Below, piece by piece: positions 10,101 through 20,785 of a stretch of DNA of 60,703 nucleotides (position 1 is the first letter of the stretch; every line of letters starts with the position of its first letter). This DNA is from Mnemiopsis leidyi (Eukaryota; Ctenophora; Tentaculata; Lobata; Bolinopsidae), in contig JH152892.1 in assembly GCA_000226015.1 (NCBI GenBank), positions 31,270-91,972 on the forward strand, written 5' to 3'. The notes beneath the pieces are model-generated. The model saw nothing but the letters and a program-made list of their open reading frames with translations. It was not told where the DNA came from and ran no database searches. The position numbers and the translations under genes were made by a program.

Positions 10101-12030
10101 ATGTTGAGTGTTGTATCACGAAGTCTCCTCTCTCGTACTTCTGGTCTAGGAAGTGTCAGATGTTTCAGTGACCTTAGTTCTAGGTTTGAAGCTGCCCAAA
10201 CTAAACTGAACACACTCACTGAGGATCCCGGCAATGCTGCTAAACTCAAAATTTACGGTCTCTTCAAACAGGTGATGTATTCTTAATATTCTTGAACCAA
10301 CTTGAACATTTCTGAACAACTTCCAAATGCGTTAGATACCCTTAATTTCTTGGAGCTGTGTTAATCTTATATCTAGCAAATAAGAAACTTTGCAGGCTAA
10401 CCAAGGACCGTGTAACATTCCCAAACCTGGTGGGTTCAACTTTGTAGCCAAAGCGAAATACGACGCCTGGAAAGGTCTGGGAGACATGACCCAGGACCAA
10501 GCTAAGGAAGAGTACATCTCCTTTGTAGCTGAACTAGCTGGAGCAGATGAACCATCGCCCGCAGCCGCCCCAGCAGCAGGAGCTGCAACAGAGGGATTAG
10601 ATGTCAGTCAGGAGGACGGGGTCCTCACGATCAGACTAAACAGACCCGAGAAGTTTAACGCTCTCACTTGGGCGGTAAACAGCCTTTTAGATTATGATTT
10701 TGTTTGTTTGAATATTATTGATTATCTTCATGAGGATTTTTTGTTTCTTTATTCTACAATCTACATAGGAGCGTTCAAAGAATTCGCCAGTCACTTTTCC
10801 ACAACTAATTTTGTTAAAAAACGAACTATATTTTACGGCAGATGTACACGGCTATCGGTGAAACGTTGAATGCAGCTGCTGAAAACCCTTCAGTGAAGGT
10901 AGCAGTCATTACCGGTACGGGAAAATGGTACTGTTCTGGAAATGACCTCAGTAACTTCACCAAGAACATGCCTGCTGGAGGACCTCAGGAGATGGCATCG
11001 AACGGGCAGAGAGTTCTCAAGTAAGACCTATCATTTCTATCTTTAGTTATCTCAGCTGACCAATTCATAAATCTTGGTTACTAAATTTAAATGTAATTAG
11101 AATAACTAAATTAAGCTATACCCCTCTTCCCCTGACATCTTATTACAATATATCCTTCAGCGACTTCTGTGATGCGATGATAAAGTTCCCAAAGCCTCTT
11201 GTAGCTGCAGTTAACGGACCAGCTATAGGAATACCTGTAACTACTCTTGGCCTATGTGATCTCGTATACTGTACCGACAATGCCACTTTCAAAACTCCCT
11301 TCGTTAGTTTGGGGCAATCTCCTGAAGGCTGCTCTAGCTTCATCTTTCCAAGGACATTTGGTTTCGCCAAGGTGGGTATAGATGATGGGCATTTTGCTAA
11401 TATGTCATTCTCTATTTCTTTAAACCTATTTTTCAAATCCAATGGTGTGATCATTTTAAACTAATCGTTTATCTTACAGTTTTTGATCACTTGTGGTTGA
11501 TCATAGATTGAACGAAGTTTTGCATATTAATTTCTCGGACGATTTTTCTGGGCTCTTTCCACAACCAACATACACTTAACCCCCCGACCAGGCAAACGAG
11601 ATGCTCCTGACAGAGAGACAGATAACGGCTCAAGAAGCCTGTGATGGCGGTCTAGTCACCAGGATCTTCACTGAGGATCGGTTCAGAGATGAAGTTGATA
11701 AAGTGGTAAAACACATGGCATCTCTCCCACCACAGGTTCTCTTAGGATATTTTTAAGAAAAAGTAAAATGCACATCAGGTTTAGATGGTTGCTTTATTAA
11801 AATAAAACAATCTTGCTCTATCAATTGACCATGATCATGATGGTATGATTGACTATCTTTTTTGACTACCTACGTTTCAGTCGATGAGAATAAGTAAAGG
11901 ATTAATCCGACAAGAAGTGACAGAGAAACTTCTGGAAGTTAACAAACGAGAGTGCGAAGTTCTACGTGAGCGGTGGTTATCTGACGAGTGTATGACGGCC
12001 ATCATGAACTTTCTTAACAGGAAGAAATAA
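10101..12030 (+). CDS. ECI2: ACBP-enoyl-CoA delta isomerase 2 (mitochondrial)
   Basis: Shifts the double bond of 3-enoyl-CoA to 2-trans-enoyl-CoA so that unsaturated fatty acids can enter beta-oxidation. Exons 10101-10271, 10396-10674, 10842-11020, 11161-11371, 11592-11735 and 11881-12030 sum to 1134 nt, or 377 residues (human 394). The N-terminus ([20 protein letters not shown]) is a typical mitochondrial presequence. Residues about 30-110 are an acyl-CoA-binding domain ([20 protein letters not shown]), then an Ala/Pro linker, then a crotonase fold with [10 protein letters not shown] (oxyanion hole) and SPEGCSS (catalytic Glu region). The C-terminus is LNRKK and lacks the peroxisomal SKL-type signal of the human enzyme, so a mitochondria-only location is inferred. 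Confidence 0.95.
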
Positions 12031-12635
12031 TGCTATCGTCAGAAACACCCTCATGTTTATGTGTGCAATTTTCGTGGCTAAGTACGCAGGATTTTACGTG
12101 ATTTATAAGAGTTGCTGATAGAATTTTTATTGATTTGTGATTGCAACTAAGTTATGTAGGTACAGTTTTAAATGATCTAAATCACAACCTTTCTATGATT
12201 TGCATCGCAAAGAATTCAGTTGTTTTTCAACTTTAACCTGACATGGATACAATAGACTCGTAGAAATTTATTGTCTGTTCCATATTTAAAAGCGGCTTTA
12301 CGTTTTGGAATCAGTACGATATTATGATTTTGCCTTTATTAAAGGATTTACAGTGGCTCTTGCGAATAATGTGCCTCTTGCGAACTTTATAATGTTGTAC
12401 AGAGACTTAATTAAATGTTCAATGTTCATTGATTAGAACCTGGTGTTTGGTTGGAACTACAGCTTTCCTTGATATTCACGAAATTGGCTTAAATTATGCT
12501 AATTAATCCTCCAGTTACTCTTTAAACTACAACTATTTTAGAATAATTAAGTAACTACTTTTCTTACGACAAAATTCTATTACCTCCATATAGAAAACTC
12601 ACATAGATCATGTTTAAAATCTAGATGTCAGATAA
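12031..12635. other. Intergenic, ECI2 to PET117-like gene
   Basis: AT-rich, no coding potential seen; it holds the ECI2 3' end and the presumed promoter of the next gene. Confidence 0.6.
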
Positions 12636-13123
12636 ATGGCAATCAGGCATTCTCACGTGATATTCTTTGGCTGCACAGCTTTCTTCTGTACCTTCAGTGG
12701 CTACGTATTCTACACAGAGAGGAGCGATAAACAGGTATACACCGATCAGCTCGTGGACTTTGAAATTTTATATTATATTTACAGTCAAATAAGATGAGTA
12801 CAATAATGTTCTTTAAATATCTGGTAATTGATGTAGAAAGACATTCTTGCCCGCTTTGCCATTGATATGACTGTCAAAATGAATTCTGGCGACTGAACAA
12901 CTTTTTTTTGACGACCTCAAATATTTGAATTGTAACGCTTTGTCCGCTTTTGTAGAAATTAAAGAAGGGGTCAGTTCGTGATATTGACCGTTATCAGAAA
13001 AAGTTGGCTGAACGTCTTCAAACGCAGGAGAAATCAGAAAAAATTCCAGGTAAAACTTATGATGATTACTACTGTAACTTATGTGCTAATCTAGACTCTC
13101 AGGATTTATCTCAGAATTTTTGA
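12636..13123 (+). CDS. PET117: PET117-like cytochrome c oxidase assembly factor (small, 2+ exons)
   Basis: Exon 1, 12636-12734, encodes MAIRHSHVIFFGCTAFFCTF and on to YTERSDKQ: a short N-terminus with one hydrophobic anchor. Exon 2 from 12956 encodes KLKKGSVRDIDRYQKKLAER and on through QTQEKSEKIP. A single membrane anchor followed by (K/R)xGVxRDIxR and a charged helix is the layout of PET117, a mitochondrial inner-membrane chaperone needed for complex IV assembly. The end is uncertain: reading straight on gives a stop at 13121-13123, whereas a donor at the GTAAAA after IPG (about 13050) could join to the acceptor just before the NOM1 ATG. The family match rests on short motifs and is moderate. 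Confidence 0.6.
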
Positions 13124-13249
13124 TCCCTTGTGTTGAGCATTGAACAGTCATCTTTTTGCATTTACACTAGCATTTACACTATTTGACGATTGTTTTCAAG
13201 TAATCAATTCCGACAATGTACACAGAGTCATAACCAATTATTACAGACC

Positions 13250-15607
13250 ATGGTGCGGAAAAGACAAGCTAACCTAGAGCGGTTTGCTGGAAGCATTGCT
13301 ACACTTGTCGGGGGACAACAGCGGAAAAGTCGAGCAGGACAAAAAATTGGTAAACCAAAATTTCAGCTAGATAGGAAAAAGGAAAGGAAACTTAAAAAAG
13401 AAGCTAAAAAAGAGAAAAGGCTCAAACATATTCTCGTGAAAGCTGGTGCACAACTTCCTGAGGCTGAAGAGCCTGGTAAAGTGGAAAATGAAGCCAAAAA
13501 AGATACGATGAAGAAAAAGAAGAAGTCTAAAGAGAATTTCATTGCCAGTAGGGATAATATGCAATCACTGCAGTCCAAACAAGAAAAGCTTTATAAAGCC
13601 GCTGGTAGCAGCAAAATGACAAAAGAGGAGGCAGAAATTGCCAACAAAAAAGAAGACAGAGTCATCAAAGATATGGAGAAGCGATTAGGATTTAGAAAAA
13701 AGAAAGAAGATAAAACGCCCAAGTCAATAGATGCTGATGGTCTTGGTTATGTTTTACATTTTAAGGATGGTGGCGAGAATAAAGATGGGCAGAAGGAGTC
13801 AGCCGAGTCGGCTGCTGATGAACTTTTTAAAGATTTGAATGACTCTGATAATGATGAAACAATGATGCCTGCTGAAGGTGATGATTCTGATTTTGGCGAT
13901 ATTGAAGATGATGAAGAGTTGGAAGAAGAATTTTTAATGAGCAATGAGGAAGATTGCGATTTGAGTATGGAACATTTAGAAGCTGAGGATGATGAGGACG
14001 AAATGTGTGATCTTGACGATGGAGCATGTTCGGAAGAGAGTAAAAGTGATGATGAGTGTGTAGAAGATGAGGACAGTATAAAAGATTGCTACAGTGCATC
14101 CGACAAAGTCAAAAAAGACTCTGACATGAAACCACCTAGTACAGAAACGCCACCTCAAACTGCATACATACCGCCTCATCTTAGAAACCTTGATCCCAAT
14201 GCTGTCCTTAAACGAAAGATAAGAGGATATGTAAACAGAGTTTCTACGTCAAACATCAAACAAATTTTAACTGATGTAGAACTTGTCTACCAAGATCATC
14301 CTAGAGGGGAAATAAATCGAGCGATTCTGGAGGCTGTCTCTCAGTCTCTTCTCATAAGCACCATCATGCCTGCAAGACTGTGTGCCGAGCATGTGTTGCT
14401 TGTTGCTTGTATGACTGCTAATATTGGACCAGAGTTTGTAAGTCCCCTGCTTGAAGATCTAGCTGAACAATTAACCAAAGAAATGTCTGAAAGACACGGG
14501 AAATTGCTCAATAATATTGTATCAATCATTTGCTATATGTATGCCTTGAAAGTAGTTTCATGTAACTTGATATTCGACATTATCAGGACACTTCTCAAAT
14601 CGTTTACTGAAGCAGATTTAGAAGTTCTGCTTTATATATTTAAATCAGTAGGACTTGATATCCGCAAAGATGACCCCCAGGCTTTGAAAGACATCGTTCA
14701 GATAGTAAATGAAACAGGAGCGAAAATCAAGGAAAAGTCCTCCCGATTCACCTGGTTTATGGAGACATTGACTGCTGTGAAAAACAACAACGTTAACAAA
14801 ATTCCCAACTACGACAAATCGGACATTACTGAAATACAAAAGGCATACAAAGCCGCTGTGAAGCAAGCTCCACACAATCTCCGAGTAACTTTAGCAGACC
14901 TTCTTGATGCCAAAACAAAAGGACGGTGGTGGGTAGTTGGTGCTGCTTGGACTGGTTTAGAAGACGAGAGGAAGGTAAAGCAAGTTCAGTTTGACAGTAA
15001 GTTGCTTGCTCTGGCCAAGACAAACCACATGAACACCGAGGTCAGACGAAATGTGTTCTGTGTTCTGATGTCTTCAGAGGACTACGAGCGTTGCTTTGAG
15101 AAAATGATGAAACTCAATGTTAAGGATAAACAGGAGCGTGAAATTATTTATGTGGCTGTTCTTTGTGCTCTCAAATGCAAAACTTATAATCCTTACTACA
15201 CCAATGTTATCAAGAAGTTTTGTGAGCACAGCAAAAATTATCAGATTACTATGCAGTTTTCAATTTGGGACAGATTAAAAGATCTTAAATCTTTAAATGC
15301 CACTAAAACTAGAAACTTCATTTTACTTTTGTCGTCTTTAATTTCATCTAAAACCATTTCCATGTCGGCTTTGAAAATCGTAAATTTTGCTGAAATCGGT
15401 AGTGACGAAGTTGATTTCTTTAAAGACCTATTCCGCAAAATTTTAAATGTATCTGAAGTTGTTATAACTGAAATATTTGGCCGTTTACAGCCACTGCCTT
15501 TAGATAACTTGAAAAATGGCATCAAGGTGTTCTTAAAACATTTTCTTAAACCTGAATTAGGTGCCGAGGAAAAAAAGAATTTAAAAATAGCTCTGAAATG
15601 CTTTTAG
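13250..15607 (+). CDS. NOM1: Nucleolar MIF4G domain-containing protein 1
   Basis: A nucleolar protein of the NOM1/Sgd1 family, required for small-subunit (18S) pre-rRNA processing. Single coding exon, 785 residues (human about 860). The start is the ATG in ACCATGG at 13250 (MVRKRQANLERF); the frame is open slightly further upstream but without a better ATG. Residues about 30-140 are Lys/Glu-rich and about 190-300 very acidic (Asp/Glu/Ser), as in nucleolar proteins. AYIPPHLRNLDPNAVLKRKIR begins the MIF4G domain (about residues 305-520), followed by an MA3 domain (about 580-700) and a basic C-terminal tail. A splice acceptor-like CAG lies 3 bp before the ATG. Confidence 0.93.
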   Translation: MVRKRQANLERFAGSIATLVGGQQRKSRAGQKIGKPKFQLDRKKERKLKKEAKKEKRLKHILVKAGAQLPEAEEPGKVENEAKKDTMKKKKKSKENFIASRDNMQSLQSKQEKLYKAAGSSKMTKEEAEIANKKEDRVIKDMEKRLGFRKKKEDKTPKSIDADGLGYVLHFKDGGENKDGQKESAESAADELFKDLNDSDNDETMMPAEGDDSDFGDIEDDEELEEEFLMSNEEDCDLSMEHLEAEDDEDEMCDLDDGACSEESKSDDECVEDEDSIKDCYSASDKVKKDSDMKPPSTETPPQTAYIPPHLRNLDPNAVLKRKIRGYVNRVSTSNIKQILTDVELVYQDHPRGEINRAILEAVSQSLLISTIMPARLCAEHVLLVACMTANIGPEFVSPLLEDLAEQLTKEMSERHGKLLNNIVSIICYMYALKVVSCNLIFDIIRTLLKSFTEADLEVLLYIFKSVGLDIRKDDPQALKDIVQIVNETGAKIKEKSSRFTWFMETLTAVKNNNVNKIPNYDKSDITEIQKAYKAAVKQAPHNLRVTLADLLDAKTKGRWWVVGAAWTGLEDERKVKQVQFDSKLLALAKTNHMNTEVRRNVFCVLMSSEDYERCFEKMMKLNVKDKQEREIIYVAVLCALKCKTYNPYYTNVIKKFCEHSKNYQITMQFSIWDRLKDLKSLNATKTRNFILLLSSLISSKTISMSALKIVNFAEIGSDEVDFFKDLFRKILNVSEVVITEIFGRLQPLPLDNLKNGIKVFLKHFLKPELGAEEKKNLKIALKCF

Positions 15608-15890
15608 TCTCTGTATTGTTTTTAGTCAATATAACTTATTAACTTTTTAACTAATTATTTTGCTACAGTTCAAAAAATGCTACAGATGAAAATGCACTAT
15701 GTAAATTATCGACACATTTAGTAAGTACTAAGTATTATAACTGGTGGTCGATCTTTATTCAAACTAGTCGGAGCCCGGTCCCTGTCTTTTGAACTTAAAT
15801 AAGCTGAAGCTAACCTTTTATACTAGTTTTTCGATGAAATTATTTGAATAAATTACCGTTTGCTAGGATGAACTACTAGGTGGCACTAGA

Positions 15891-18800
15891 ATGGACGATA
15901 TAGAGGACGATGAGCCTATTGAACCAAACTATTTTGACAAGTATAAAGAACTAAAGGTTGGTTAGACGTTTTTTGCCTTCTGTATTCGTTCCGAGCATTT
16001 ACTGCCTCACATAAATTCTATGTCAAGTTAGTAATAACTGACAAACGGTCAGTAATGAAAAAAGGCTTTGATATAATAGTAAAATTTGTTGATATAATTA
16101 CTATCAAATTAACACGCTTGTAATTCAGTAAGTATTTGATATACACATGTAACGTAGGTAACTTGTCTCATCTTCAGAGAAAGTTACATTTCCTGCTGTA
16201 CGAGAACCAGACCTACCAGGATGAATTGCGGCAAGCCCAGAAGAAGATGCTACAGGTTTAAATCAAGTTTCAGTCTTTCCAATGTTTTTTAGTACAGTTC
16301 AGTAACAAATTGGTGGGGTGAAAGTTATGCTGTTATAAAATTTTGGGCTAAATTTGTTGAAGATCACACAAAAAAGTGTATGTTAAATGGCGTTTATATC
16401 CCGTCAGGTAACTCGAGATAAGAACTTCTTGCTTGAAAGGTTAATGAAGTACGAGGGAGTGACAAGTGAGTCTGACTCCGATGACGAGAAGATGAACGAG
16501 GACAAAAGTAGACAGGGTTTCTCCCCTGCTCCGCCTTCCTTCAAGCGTCCCAACGTTTTGGCTGTTACTCCTGGACATACCCCGGCTTCAATTACCATGC
16601 CATCTCCTAGAGGCATCATGATGCAGGTGTCATGCCTAAACTTGACCTACTTTTTTCTTTAAGCTCGCATTCTTTCACATGATTGAAGCCTTTTAAATTA
16701 CCCCAAATTTGCTCATGATAGTCAAAACAAACTGCTAACACAATCAATTTTCAGAGCCCAAATAACGAGAGTCCTCGTCCCAACCACAGTCCGACTGTCC
16801 CCAGTCCGACAAACGCAACCTTTCCCAGCCCAGCTCACACAGCTTCCCTCACAACAAACACTAACAGTCCCAAGAACAGTCCGAGATCGAGAAAGGCCAG
16901 TTCGAATGACACTGGCAAACAAACTATGCCCAGGAAAATTCCGTTTCCTTCGTCAGAGTCCAATATTGGTCCTGGTTCTAAGCAGATAACAAGACTTCCG
17001 TCCGTTAGTCAAGAAGAACCCACTGTGTCGTTCTGTTCTCACGTTGAAAACGGAGTGCAATGTACCACTGAAATTACAAAAAAGTCCAAGACGAAACTGT
17101 GTGGTGCTCACAGAAGGATGTTGAACAAAAAGAAGAAACAACAAAATGCAGGTGAAGTTGACAATGTTCTTAACTCTCCAAATCCGCACACTCCTTCCTC
17201 AACGATGGCATCCTCTCCTGCATCTATGACGGCACAGTCGCCTCATCCTGCTCAGAATAACTCAAACGATGGGATGATGCCTCAAGGTCTTCTACATTCC
17301 GCTCACATGAACTATAATAGACCACCCAACGCTTCGACTCCGTCAAATTTTCCTCGGCCTCCTCATATGTTCTCTCCGAACCCCCAAATGCAGCATCTAC
17401 AGATGCAGCAGTACCAGCTTCAGATGAAACGGATGATGTTTCAGAATCCTAAGGAGTATTACGCTCATCAACAACAGCTACAACAACTCCAACAACAGCA
17501 TCATTATCAGCAGCAGCAACAGCGAGCTCAACAGCTGCATCAAAATTCGAGTGTACCCACTTCTTCTTCAGCAGGTCCTAGCGGAATTCCAACACAGCCA
17601 CAAGCTCAGTCGGGCAATCAATCTCAGCCTGGGCATCAAAACAACAACCAAAGTGGCCACCAGAGTGGAAACCAGAGTATGCTTCCACCTCCCACCTCTA
17701 AAGAGCACCAATCTGAATCAAGAAAACCACCTGTATCGATTAGCAATACCTCCACAGGACCGGATTTAACCCAGCCACAGGCTTCGTCTACTCCTAAACA
17801 TTCTCCAAGCCAGAAGTCAGGCAACTCCAGCCAAAAGTCATCTTCCAATCAACAGCAGCAGATGCATCAAATGATGAATTCTCAAAATACCTCGACAAGC
17901 CACCCAGGTGCCATGCCTGTGCAGCAAATGTTAACACAACCTTCAGCTAGTGTCAGCCATTCAGCACCAAGTCAAGTAAAGCAAGGTGTAAATTCATCAC
18001 AGCACCATTCTAATCAGCACAGCAAACCTAGCTCTCGCAAACAGTCTCCCTCCACTCAGAAGTCGGAGAGCTCCCATACAAGCAGACAACCTTCTGTTCA
18101 GCAGTCTGGCGGTGCAATCAATGTTAATCCAGCTATGGGTCACCCACAGCGACACATGTCTGCAGGACCCATCCGGGCGCAGATAACAAGCCCTCTGTTA
18201 CAGCAGTTTCCACCAGGGTCCCATCCTTTACAAGTATCGCAGCAGCAACCTTCGCCTGCGTCACATACTCAACAAGTTCTTCAGGCTCAAGCCATGAACT
18301 CTAGAAATGCTGCATCTCACAGCCAAATGCAGGCTTCTCAGCCAGTTTCCAGTCAGGCTCAAAAAGGCCACAATACGGTCTCCCAAGGACATCAGATGCC
18401 CAGCTCGCAGCCTCACCAGATACCTATGTCCCAGCACCAACTTCATCAGCAACTAACTCCTAAGCAAATGGCTCAGTTGCAAGCACAGCAACAACGGCAG
18501 TTTCAACTTCAGTTAGCTGCCGCTGCACAACAACAGAAAATTGCTCAACATCAGCAGGCTGCAAGACTTGCTCAAAACCAGCATTATGCCAACATGGGTC
18601 CCAGATTTCCAATGAACATGCCACAGCAGCAGGCCCAACAACAACATCAAGCTCAACAACAACAGCAGCATGCACAGCAACAGCAAGCAGCTCAGCAGCA
18701 ACAGCAAGCAGTTCAACAGCAGCAAGCTCAACAACATGCCCAACAACAACAAGCTCAGCAGCAGGCAGCACAACAGCAGCATACACAGCAGCAAGCTCAA

Positions 18801-18908
18801 CACCAACAACAAGTTCAACATCAGCAAGCTGCTCAGCACCAACAGCAAGCAGCTCAACCGCAGCAGCATGTCCAGCAACACCAAACTCAACAACAGCAGC
18901 AACAACAA

Positions 18909-18940
<32 letters not shown>

Positions 18941-19160
18941 GCAACAACAACAACAACAACAACAAAAACAACAACAACAACAACAACCTGCTATGGCTGC
19001 TGCAGTTGTAACAACTGCAAGTGTGCCTCCTACTCCAGCAGCAAAGCAAGAATCAGAAAAGATTAAAGAAGGTTCAGTGAAGCCGCAGGAAGGAGAACTT
19101 CCCCCAGAGCTGCTGGCCGGACTGGATGCTTCCTTGGAGGGCATGGAAGATGTCAGCTGA
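15891..19160 (+). CDS. INO80E: INO80E-like chromatin-remodelling subunit with C3H motif and long Q-rich tail
   Basis: Exons 15891-15956, 16178-16255, 16408-16626 and 16755-19160 sum to 2769 nt, 922 residues (human INO80E 244). The N-terminal coiled coil (YFDKYKELKRKLHFLLYENQ, then DELRQAQKKMLQVTRDKNFL and LERLMKYE) closely follows human INO80E, a subunit of the INO80 nucleosome-remodelling complex. New here: residues about 215-245 carry a Cys/His cluster (FCSHVENGVQC then LCGAH) resembling half of the C3Hc3H motif of INO80D/KANSL2; the rest, about 650 residues, is Ser/Pro/His/Gln-rich, ending in a near-pure polyglutamine block and an acidic tail (LLAGLDASLEGMED). The Q block is encoded by mixed CAA/CAG repeats. 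The coiled-coil call is firm; the role of the tail is unknown. Confidence 0.82.
18600..18990 (+). repeat. CAA/CAG trinucleotide-rich repeat encoding polyglutamine
   Basis: Dense CAA and CAG triplets, purest at about 18889-18988, encode Gln runs broken by Ala and His. The repeat lies inside the last exon of the INO80E-like gene and stays in frame. Its mirror on the minus strand yields long spurious Leu and Cys frames. Confidence 0.9.
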
Positions 19161-19806
19161 TGAAAGCTATGGTGTCAGATTTTAACTGTTGGGTATGATG
19201 AAAATATTTGTTCCTGATCTGTGACGACATTTTCGAGACCTTGGAACCATATTTGTGTACTTGCTCTGTCCCATCTCGTTCTAAAGAAGCTGTCTACCCA
19301 ATGTTGAGGAATGTTGACACAGGACACTTGACAGTTCGAGAAAGAAAGGAATTTTGGCGTAGTTTATCATCACTTATTAAATTTGTGTATCATAGAGTTT
19401 TCAGTTTCTGTTAAAATATCAAATTTTCTATTCCTTCTGTTCTTCTTATGAACTCCCCACTGTTATCTATACACTTTGACTAATTGATTTGATTGAAACA
19501 AACGGACAAGATAAATGCTTATCTTCCTAGATGGCTCCAATTATCTCTGTGGTCTGCGAGTGTTTGTGCATACAACTAAACTGTGCAAATTTTAATTAAA
19601 TAGTTGAATTGCAATGTTATTATTGGATCAATTTTATAATTATCATGAATACGTGGTATGCTTATGATACGAGAATTTAGAAACATTGAGGTAATTTGAT
19701 AATTTTTATCCAACTATCGTGTGTTTACATCGCCAATCCCCAAATTTTTATGAAGATTGAAGAATTATGTCGAATCCACTTAAAATAGTTATAAATTTTT
19801 TCCCGT

Positions 19807-19845
19807 ATCTTGCCATTTGGGCCCGAAGGGCCCAAATGGCAAGAT
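19807..19845. repeat. 18-bp perfect inverted repeat (hairpin, GAA loop)
   Basis: Two 18-nt arms, beginning ATCTTGCCATTTGGGCCC on the left, pair perfectly around a 3-nt GAA centre. GC-rich arms in AT-rich surroundings make a very stable hairpin. It may be the tip of an inverted-repeat transposon remnant or a functional stem; no terminator-like T run is diagnostic in an animal. Confidence 0.9.
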
Positions 19846-19857
19846 TGTTTTGATACG

Positions 19858-19877
19858 TTTTGTGCACGTGCACAAAA
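19858..19877. repeat. 20-bp perfect palindrome
   Basis: TTTTGTGCACGTGCACAAAA reads the same on both strands and includes a CACGTG E-box core. It lies 12 bp after the strong hairpin. Confidence 0.9.
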
Positions 19878-20225
19878 AGTACAAAACAAGGGTTGGCGAT
19901 CGACAGCGTAAGTTTGGAATATTAGCTCGAAAAGTGTCCGTACGTACGTCCGCGCTCCTTTATCAAACTTATCATGTATACAAATAAGATTATAGGTTTT
20001 AACTGCCCAAGGCCGCATATACATAATCATTATGAAATTTATGTATATTTGCCTAACATCAAGAAAAATGATCAAAATTCTACGAACTTTAGTTTTATTG
20101 AGTAATTTGTCGAAATTTGACAGATTGAAAGATGAATGTAACACGATTTTAATCTCAGCTCCGTACAAGGTACAAATCTATTAAACGACAAACTTACATA
20201 ACACTATTAGTATAAAGTATAAACA

Positions 20226-20236
20226 NNNNNNNNNNN
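20226..20236. other. Assembly gap (11 N)
   Basis: Eleven undetermined bases. True gap length is unknown, and the flanks are repetitive. Confidence 0.99.
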
Positions 20237-20361
20237 CAAAAACTTTATATCCCTGTCTTAGTTACACCTAGACCTACCTCTGGAGGGTTGTGACGGCAAA
20301 GATTACAGAAAATTGGGCGCACCCTAGTATAAACACAACGCAGTATGACTATGAATACATT

Positions 20362-20545
20362 GTAAAGGTAGCACAGACAATTTAATTATAACGACGCCAT
20401 ACAGACTCACGATATTTGAAATAAAACAATGAAAAGAACGCGCGATAGTGTTCAAACTTTGCGCGTGCAGAGTGAAATTTTAAAATCATACATTGAACGG
20501 CTGTATCAATTCGCGCGTCTGTATTTACACGTGCAGAGCCAGAAC
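20362..20545 (+). repeat. Dispersed repeat, copy 1
   Basis: Similar by eye to the reverse complement of about 60195-60366. Shared, in order: AAGGT-GCACA, a CAGACTCA segment, AAATAAA-CAA, then GTGTTCAAACTTTGCGCGTG and AAAATCAT. No coding capacity is visible. The family is unknown; it could be a SINE or a non-autonomous DNA element. Confidence 0.7.
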
Positions 20546-20785
20546 TATGAAAATTAACCGAAATTACGTGTGGTTACTGGTTGCGTATTATGATTCCTTA
20601 TTTCGCGAATTTTAATTACAAAAAGCGACGGCATGATAATTGATACGGGAAATTCAGCGGTCGCCTGACACAGTGAAAGCGGCCGCAATTCTTGTTTTAA
20701 ATTTGCAAACTATATTTTTTATCATTTGAAGCAAAATAAGAACCTTATTAGGTACAAAGACTTCAATAGAAATTTTTGTTTTTAG

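Larger units (their letters stand above)
19161..20785. other. Intergenic, INO80E-like to VKORC1-like
   Basis: Holds the INO80E-like 3' untranslated region, a strong hairpin (19807-19845), a 20-bp perfect palindrome (19858-19877), an 11-base assembly gap, and a dispersed repeat (about 20362-20545) whose inverted relative is at 60195-60366. A 147-codon minus-strand open frame at 19725-20168 spans the hairpin and resembles nothing; I do not call it a gene. Confidence 0.6.

Noticed and set aside
13363-14179. Minus-strand frames rich in Ser, Phe and His
   Set aside because: They are antisense shadows of the Lys/Glu/Asp-rich N-terminal half of NOM1.
18513-19144. Minus-strand poly-Leu and poly-Cys frames
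   Set aside because: They are mirrors of the CAA/CAG polyglutamine repeat in the INO80E-like exon.
19725-20168. 147-codon minus-strand frame
   Set aside because: It runs through a perfect hairpin and palindrome, matches no family and shows no splice partners.
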